A stretch of DNA of 13,084 nt from Phoronis ovalis. Lineage: Eukaryota > Phoronida > Phoronidae. Position numbers and translations under genes: made by a program. Shown piece after piece: positions 12,401 to 13,084 of this stretch. The stretch spans positions 1 through 13,084 of the forward strand of contig JAOXYB010040529.1 of NCBI GenBank assembly GCA_028565635.1. Reading direction: 5' to 3'. Positions within the stretch are counted from its first letter, which is position 1, and every line of letters starts with the position of its first letter. The notes beneath the pieces are model-generated. The model ran no database searches and was not told the DNA's origin. It saw only the letters and a list, made by a program, of their open reading frames with translations.

Positions 12401-13084
12401 TCTGTGCTTGTCGTAAGAGCATCTGTGGTTGTTATAATTGCCACTGCGGTTGTTGTAGGAGCCTCTGAGGTTGTTGTAGTCGTTTCTGCAGTTGCTGTAG
12501 ATGCCTCTATGGTTGTAGTTGCGTCTGTGGTTGTTGTAGGAACCTTTGTGGTTGCTGTAGTAGTTTCTGTGGTTGTTGTAGTAGCATCTGCTGTTGACGT
12601 AATTGCTGCTGTGGTTGTTGTAGTAGCGTCTGTGCTTGTCGTAAGAGCATCTGTGGTTGTTGTAGTTGCCTCTGCGGTTGCCTCTATGGTTGTTGCAGGA
12701 GCCTCTGTGATTGTTGTAGTTGCCTGTGTGGTTGTTGTAGTTGCCTGTGTGGTTGTTGTAGGAGCCTCTGTGGATGCCCTAATTGCTTCTGTGGTTGTCC
12801 TAATTGCTTCTGTGGTTGTTGTTGTTGTAGCGTCTGTGCTTATCGTAAGACCATCTGTGGTTGTTGCAATTGCCCCTACGGTTGATGTAGTTGTCTCTGT
12901 GTTTGTTGCATGAGCCTCTGTGGTTGTTGTAGGCACCTCTGAGGTTGTTGTAGTCGTTTCTGTGGTTGTTGTAGCAGCATCTGTGGTTGTCGTAGGACCC
13001 TCTGTGGTTGTTGTAGTTGCCTGTGTGGTTGTTGTAGGAGCCTCTGTGGTTGTCCTAATTGCTTCTGTGGTTGTCCTAATTGCT
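368..13084 (-). CDS. Mucin-4-like surface mucin gene (PTS-NIDO-AMOP-VWD-EGF), partial at both ends
   Basis: This is a 17-exon gene model on the minus strand, listed exon by exon below. Seen: a Thr-rich 7-residue repeat array, then NIDO, AMOP, VWD (GDPH start), a beta-sandwich-like stretch and three EGF-like modules. Intron phases in order A to Q are 1,0,1,0,1,1,2,0,1,1,0,1,1,0,2,1, and the last exon ends in phase 1. All agree with one reading frame except inside exon H, which needs one extra base. Known: this domain order is that of vertebrate MUC4 and of mucin-like proteins in many invertebrates, which act as secreted or membrane-bound glycoproteins in mucus, epithelial surfaces or, in corals, skeletal matrix. 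Inferred: the product is extracellular. The signal peptide, any sushi or membrane segment and the stop codon lie outside the window. A paralogue within an expanded family is as likely as a direct MUC4 orthologue. Confidence 0.9.
712..911 (-). CDS. Exon P: EGF-like module 1 (end) and EGF-like module 2
   Basis: The acceptor is ATTTTTAG|ATTTGTT, the donor TGTTCAG|GTATTA, phase in 2 and out 1, 200 bases. Translation reads RFVLLSCLCTTGYTGAFC, which closes module 1. Then follow DIDACAAVVQPCYPGVAC and, later, GYDCGPCPTGYTGDGKKC. Known: C..PC.PGV.C......GY.CG.CP.GYTGDG..C is the thrombospondin-like EGF form that also follows VWD in vertebrate MUC4. Six Cys of module 2 are all present. Confidence 0.9.
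912..1214. other. Intron between exons O and P
   Basis: 303 bases of AT-rich sequence with no recognised element. Confidence 0.7.
1215..1327 (-). CDS. Exon O: first half of EGF-like module 1
   Basis: The acceptor is CATTGTAG|GATGAA, the donor GACGACAG|GTAACT, phase in 0 and out 2, 113 bases. Translation reads DEKGASSTYIPDIYMC, then ACQNGGDCVELTEKQ and AKEYDD. Known: C.C.NGG.C is the front of an EGF-like module of the kind that follows VWD in MUC4-like proteins, and exon P supplies the second half (C.C..GYTG..C). The phase 2 overhang AG joins A of exon P to give Arg. Confidence 0.87.
1433..1656 (-). CDS. Exon N: beta-sandwich-like linker between VWD and EGF
   Basis: The acceptor is CTTTACAG|CTAATTTT, the donor GCAAAG|GTATGT, phase in 1 and out 0, 224 bases. 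Translation begins ANFPPTITGPNIINVTL, with later stretches SLEITISVADQNGDNI, AINGNNVTLTYIPA and FEIQITAK. It has alternating hydrophobic residues, no Cys, and four sequons (NVTL, NITM, NSTA, NVTL). Known: MUC4 and relatives have a Cys-poor segment here starting YPP, before the EGF pair, and FPPTI fits that position. The pattern resembles Ig-like or cadherin-like repeats (PP.I.G......G....I.V.D.N.D). I do not assign a named family. Confidence 0.85.
1657..2042. other. Intron between exons M and N
   Basis: 386 bases, AT-rich. It contains a short TA microsatellite at 1983-2000 and nothing else recognised. Confidence 0.7.
2043..2309 (-). CDS. Exon M: end of VWD and the post-VWD Cys pair
   Basis: The acceptor is CTATTCCAAAAG|GGTTAAC, the donor GAGCTTG|GTAAGC, phase in 1 and out 1, 267 bases. 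Translation reads LTTNTSGPKQTIFHYLPGES, then SSFINETFKPGFTDD and AICGSDKACLFDIAQTGN. Known: MUC4-like proteins have Y.....F.P.F and then CG....C.FD...TG..... after VWD, as here. The acceptor is 23 bases nearer the exon interior than a better-looking CAG (CAG|AATAC). Use of that CAG with the chosen donor would create an immediate TAA, and with the other donor a frameshift, so the weaker AG is preferred. Sequons NTSG and NETF are visible. Confidence 0.85.
2607..2775 (-). CDS. Exon L: VWD strand ending GLMGIFNGDKDDD
   Basis: The acceptor is ATTACAG|GGTATG, phase in 0 and out 1, 169 bases. Translation reads GMLSITLSSPEDYMNK, then GLMGIFNGDKDDDL and FENFGMS. Known: GL.G.FNGD..DD is the calcium-binding signature strand of VWD domains, and FG.SW ends the module. 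Two donors overlap (TCAT|GTACGTAAGG and TCATGTAC|GTAAGG). I chose the first because it leaves one base that joins GG of exon M to give Trp, restoring the conserved FGMSW and the frame. Confidence 0.87.
3007..3260 (-). CDS. Exon K: middle of the VWD domain
   Basis: The acceptor is CGGTTACAG|GTTCAG, the donor GAGCTG|GTTAGT, phase in 1 and out 0, 254 bases. Translation reads GSDKATIFSAVAMK, then YATIQFNLKNTDELDCYVDG, and closes TSVQINFESGLSV with TTKAEL. Known: in MUC4-like VWD domains this is the T.F.A.A......V.V strand pair followed by the long loop and the hydrophobic F..G..V strand. A second AG six bases inside the exon (GTTCAG|ATAAAG) would also keep frame and drop two residues (Gly-Ser), so the exact start is uncertain by 6 bases. 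One sequon, NTSV, is visible. Confidence 0.88.
3438..3483 (+). repeat. Left terminal inverted repeat of the intronic element
   Basis: It begins with CCCGGGGG and ends in GCTCGTCCG. It pairs with 3893-3938 over its whole length without gaps and with about six mismatches. Confidence 0.8.
3893..3938 (-). repeat. Right terminal inverted repeat of the intronic element
   Basis: Read on the minus strand it begins CCCCGGGGG and ends GCTTGTCCG, mirroring the left repeat. Confidence 0.8.
4738..4872 (-). CDS. Exon J: start of the VWD domain with GDPH motif
   Basis: The acceptor is ATCGCAG|TGCCAAC, the donor GCTCCAG|GTAATA, phase in 1 and out 1, 135 bases. Translation reads VPTRGDPHLLSFDGFNF, then TFNGLGEFVLANL and YLVQARAQLAPG. 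Known: GDPH..SFDG..YTFNG.GEF.L is the start of the MUC4/SUSD2-type VWD domain. In vertebrate mucins the Asp-Pro bond of GDPH is cleaved, so the site may divide the protein into a mucin part and a base part. That is inferred here, not shown. The next intron is the longest in the window and holds an inserted repeat element. Confidence 0.92.
4873..5426. other. Intron between exons I and J
   Basis: 554 bases, AT-rich. Apart from the two-copy 21-bp repeat next to exon J, nothing is recognised. Confidence 0.7.
4893..4934. repeat. Two-copy 21-bp tandem repeat in intron I-J
   Basis: Two adjacent units of ATGCAATG..GTGATGACGT (4893-4913 and 4914-4934) differ at two bases. They lie just upstream of exon J in the direction of transcription and are not related to the mucin array unit. 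Confidence 0.8.
5427..5544 (-). CDS. Exon I: C-terminal part of the AMOP domain
   Basis: The acceptor is TTACATTAG|GACTGG, the donor CATGGG|GTAATA, phase in 0 and out 1, 118 bases. Translation reads DWEEDREAYENCC, then NCKKFYEKRPNDKC and DTYRPPAWG. Known: AMOP closes with D..P/E...CC.....C..Y..RP...C..YRPP, so this is an excellent match with four Cys in place. The incoming phase of 0 is the fact that exposes the missing base in exon H. The last base G pairs with TG of exon J to give Val. Confidence 0.9.
5545..5875. other. Intron between exons H and I
   Basis: 331 bases, AT-rich. I looked here for a missing exon piece that could mend the AMOP frame and saw none with AG/GT borders and a suitable frame. 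Confidence 0.65.
5876..6082 (-). CDS. Exon H: AMOP domain middle, interrupted by an internal one-base frame break
   Basis: The acceptor is TGTTACAG|ATTTGAC and the donor CATATG|GTAAAT, 207 bases. From the incoming phase 2 the frame reads RFDWDWRIAGNWDSWC, then YQRCCYDISSG, which matches AMOP (D.RF, a Cys, then CCY). Continued in that frame it loses the family pattern and reaches TGG TAA at the exon end. The other frame gives GGQSVGINK, WPSSCCEYSANGD and ends at the donor in phase 0, as exon I requires. The exon is thus one base short (208 would fit). The switch falls at or next to a run of five G on the gene strand (5973-5977). It may be a pseudogene or allelic lesion, or a sequencing or assembly error in the homopolymer. 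No splice pair inside the exon explains it. Confidence 0.85.
5973..5977 (-). pseudogene. Probable one-base deletion in a G5 run: frame break inside the AMOP exon
   Basis: On the gene strand the bases are TCATCGGGGGTCAGTC. Upstream codons (CCYD) are in the frame set by exon G, and downstream codons (GQSV, then CCEYS) are in the frame needed by exon I. One more G would join them. If the break is genuine, translation would run about 34 residues out of frame and stop at TAA overlapping the exon's donor site, removing VWD and EGF. All other exons are intact, which favours a recent lesion or an assembly error over an old pseudogene. Confidence 0.75.
6285..6453 (-). CDS. Exon G: end of NIDO and start of the AMOP domain
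   Basis: The acceptor is CATTTCAG|GTGACC, the donor ACGAG|GTAAATAC, phase in 1 and out 2, 169 bases. It begins GDRGVHMFRLENST, the last NIDO strand (family form G.W.FR.D). After an Ala/Thr stretch come CKKWLETQ and NLTGCPCNLWQAWWD. Known: AMOP (adhesion-associated domain in MUC4 and other proteins) has C..W, then CPC.L.QA..D, so this is the first half of AMOP, with its first three Cys in place. Two N-glycosylation sequons are visible (NSTG, NLTG). The two-base overhang AG joins with A of exon H to make Arg. Confidence 0.9.
6454..7720. other. Intron between exons F and G, 1267 bases
   Basis: Very AT-rich, with A and T runs (for example two AAAAAAAATCTCTC-like stretches at 7216-7252). No exon is visible. 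On the gene strand the 8-mer GGTGACCG of the exon G start recurs at 7704-7711 (just after the exon F donor) and at 7359-7366 inside a stretch resembling the F/G exon join. Confidence 0.65.
7721..7906 (-). CDS. Exon F: C-terminal part of the NIDO domain
   Basis: The acceptor is TCTCTTTCAG|ATTTAT, the donor TACAG|GTAATA, phase in 1 and out 1, 186 bases. Joined to exon E it gives VYPGDLYDRDNF, followed by VAGWNAGDGDENY and SGGIQANYLNL, then SELIGNTG. Known: the NIDO family has A..GFNAGDG..Y....S....I.NL..SN at this point, and exon G supplies the closing G..V..FR.. segment. Reading past the donor would give a short tail and a stop, so the donor is needed. The bases just after the donor (GTAATACAGG) repeat the last bases of the exon. 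Confidence 0.9.
8190..8283 (-). CDS. Exon E: NIDO strand NTFQAVIMTDG
   Basis: The acceptor is TTATTAG|AAAAAC, the donor CCCG|GTAAGAATT with one base (G) left over, phase in 0 and out 1, 94 bases. Translation reads KNTFQAVIMTDG followed by IYTFTKFIYPRGGINW and VYP. Known: NTFQ..L.TDG..SF..F.Y..L.W is one of the best conserved NIDO segments. The polypyrimidine tract is short, but frame, phase and family match leave little doubt. No Cys is present. Confidence 0.9.
8284..8660. other. Intron between exons D and E with an 18-bp palindrome
   Basis: 377 bases, AT-rich. ACTACTAGATCTAGTAGT at 8331-8348 is a perfect palindrome, and a short GTGGATAAAGTG duplication lies near 8520-8540. No coding potential is seen. 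Confidence 0.65.
8661..8809 (-). CDS. Exon D: NIDO strand FKAKWALVVTW plus a Cys/aromatic-rich insertion
   Basis: The acceptor is TTTTAG|CTTTTAAGG, the donor CAACCC|GTAAGT, phase in 1 and out 0, 149 bases. This exon is too short to stand out as an open frame. It begins AFKAKWALVVTWVNIIP, the conserved F.A.WA.VVTW.NV of NIDO domains. It then continues with about 30 residues that hold four Cys and nine aromatic residues (CDYW, QYCWY, SWCEY, QKCFE). Known: the corresponding position in the family carries a variable loop before NTFQ..L.TDG. Inferred: the four Cys form two disulphides within that loop. Phase and family pattern continue directly into exon E (KNTFQAV). Confidence 0.88.
9078..9366 (-). 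CDS. Exon C: NIDO domain core
   Basis: The acceptor is GGATTTCAG|ATATGT, the donor GACAG|GTATAT, phase in 0 and out 1, 289 bases. It begins ICKNGAIQFNY, which joined to exon B gives LYICKNGAIQF, the NIDO strand that ends in G.I.F. Next come an aromatic stretch (WEMWWPYVFG), a SMIAPF motif matching the family's IAPFW-type segment, QSQVYYQTYKEG and NRATGDVAAM. Known: in NIDO the IAPF segment is followed by a strand reading V.YR....... and then by the L..A...V pattern. One potential N-glycosylation site is NETQ and another is NATG at the exon end. Upstream ATG codons at 9402 and elsewhere are intronic and are not starts. Confidence 0.9.
9617..9915 (-). CDS. Exon B: end of the PTS region and start of the NIDO domain
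   Basis: The acceptor is TTAATATAG|GATTAT (AG at 9917-9916), the donor TAC|GTGAGT, phase in 1 and out 0, 299 bases. The first 30 or so residues are still Thr-rich (LTTTT, STTTTTEPPS). Then follow NLYDFGVAAGDKTL and, after a Cys and an acidic stretch (WECDEIEV), LGVPFFNRRHEKLY. Known: NIDO domains (nidogen, MUC4, tectorin) begin with a LYPFG..AGD-like stretch and lead through FPFFG to LYV...G.I.F. That order is seen here and continues without a break into exon C. Two Cys and several acidic residues lie between these landmarks. Confidence is high because the frame, both splice sites and the family pattern agree. Confidence 0.9.
9916..10466. other. Intron between the mucin exon A and exon B
   Basis: 551 bases, AT-rich and lacking the 21-bp repeat, so the array stops sharply at the exon border. 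Nothing else is recognised. Confidence 0.7.
10467..13084 (-). CDS. Exon A: Thr-rich mucin (PTS) tandem-repeat region, open to the window edge
   Basis: A single open frame of about 872 codons runs from the right edge of the window to a donor at 10466-10465 (CAG|GTAATA), ending in phase 1. It is built almost wholly of 7-residue units of the type EAPTTTT, DATTTTT or QATTTTT, with more than half the residues Thr, plus Ala, Glu, Pro, Ser and rare Arg (EAIRTTT). There is no Cys. Such PTS domains carry dense O-linked glycans and form a stiff, hydrated rod. Upstream sequence is missing, so the true start, signal peptide and full repeat number are unknown. A GTG at 12936 sits in frame but is not a start: the same frame stays open to base 13083. 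Units become less regular near the 10467 end, and the Thr-rich character continues about 30 residues into exon B. Confidence 0.9.
10467..13084 (-). repeat. 21-bp coding minisatellite with higher-order duplications
   Basis: On the plus strand the unit is about GCCTCTGTGGTTGTTGTAGTT, repeated about 120 times with point changes and a few units longer or shorter by multiples of 3, so the frame is kept. Larger copies are nested inside. The segment around 12130-12450 recurs 408 bases on (12311 matches 12719, and 12238 matches 12646). Two segments near 11641 and 11884 match at a spacing of 243 bases, and a related one lies near 11413. The array has strong strand bias: the plus strand is rich in G and T, the coding strand in A and C. 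Confidence 0.93.

Noticed and set aside
11588-12913. Long plus-strand open frame (441 codons) rich in Val, and similar ones at 10517-11020 and 11042-11560
   Set aside because: They are antisense readings of the 21-bp array. A unit length divisible by three keeps other frames open too. The composition is just the repeat unit read backwards, there are no domains, and the sense frame joins to real NIDO exons.
12934-12936. GTG as a translation start for the mucin frame
   Set aside because: The same frame stays open with the same repeats to the window edge, so the true start is upstream.
10467-13084. Regular repeats suggesting a CRISPR array
   Set aside because: There are no unique spacers. The units abut every 21 bases, code for Thr-rich heptads and sit in a eukaryotic exon.

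Overview
The window is eukaryotic, most likely from an invertebrate animal. It holds one large multi-exon gene on the minus strand, split by AT-rich introns of about 100 to 1500 bases, with extracellular domain families known from animals. I joined 17 exons (A to Q, listed in transcription order from high to low coordinates). Nearly all have GT/AG borders and matching intron phases, and together they give about 5.6 kb of coding sequence, or about 1870 residues. Both gene ends lie outside the window: the array runs off the right edge, so no signal peptide or start is seen, and the C-terminus lies beyond the left edge. The animal group cannot be fixed from sequence alone. A cnidarian (for example a coral) or a mollusc-like lophotrochozoan would both fit.

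Layout along the gene. 13084-10467 is one long exon coding a Thr-rich mucin (PTS) array built on a 21-bp, 7-residue repeat with larger duplications inside it. 9915-7721 (exons B-F) and the start of exon G code a NIDO domain. 6453-5427 (G-I) codes an AMOP domain. 4872-2043 (J-M) codes a von Willebrand type D domain that starts with the GDPH motif. 1656-1433 (N) is a beta-sandwich-like linker. 1327-368 (O-Q) codes three EGF-like modules, the last of calcium-binding type. The order PTS-NIDO-AMOP-VWD-EGF is that of mucin-4 and related mucin-like proteins. The expected product is a secreted or membrane-tethered, heavily O-glycosylated surface mucin, with the array as the glycosylated arm and the disulphide-rich modules at its base.

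Points that stand out. The AMOP exon H is one base short: its start and end phases can be reconciled only by one extra base, and a run of five G at 5973-5977 sits where the conserved reading switches frame. This is an allelic or pseudogene lesion, or an assembly error. The largest intron (3261-4737) holds a roughly 500-bp non-autonomous element with 46-bp terminal inverted repeats and several internal copies of a CCCCTAAACGGG-like motif. The left edge (1-367) holds a second, hairpin-type repeat. Exon L has two overlapping donors 4 bases apart, of which only one keeps frame. I found no bacterial, viral or defence system, no RNA gene and no second protein-coding gene. Long open frames on the plus strand across the array are by-products of a repeat whose length is a multiple of three.
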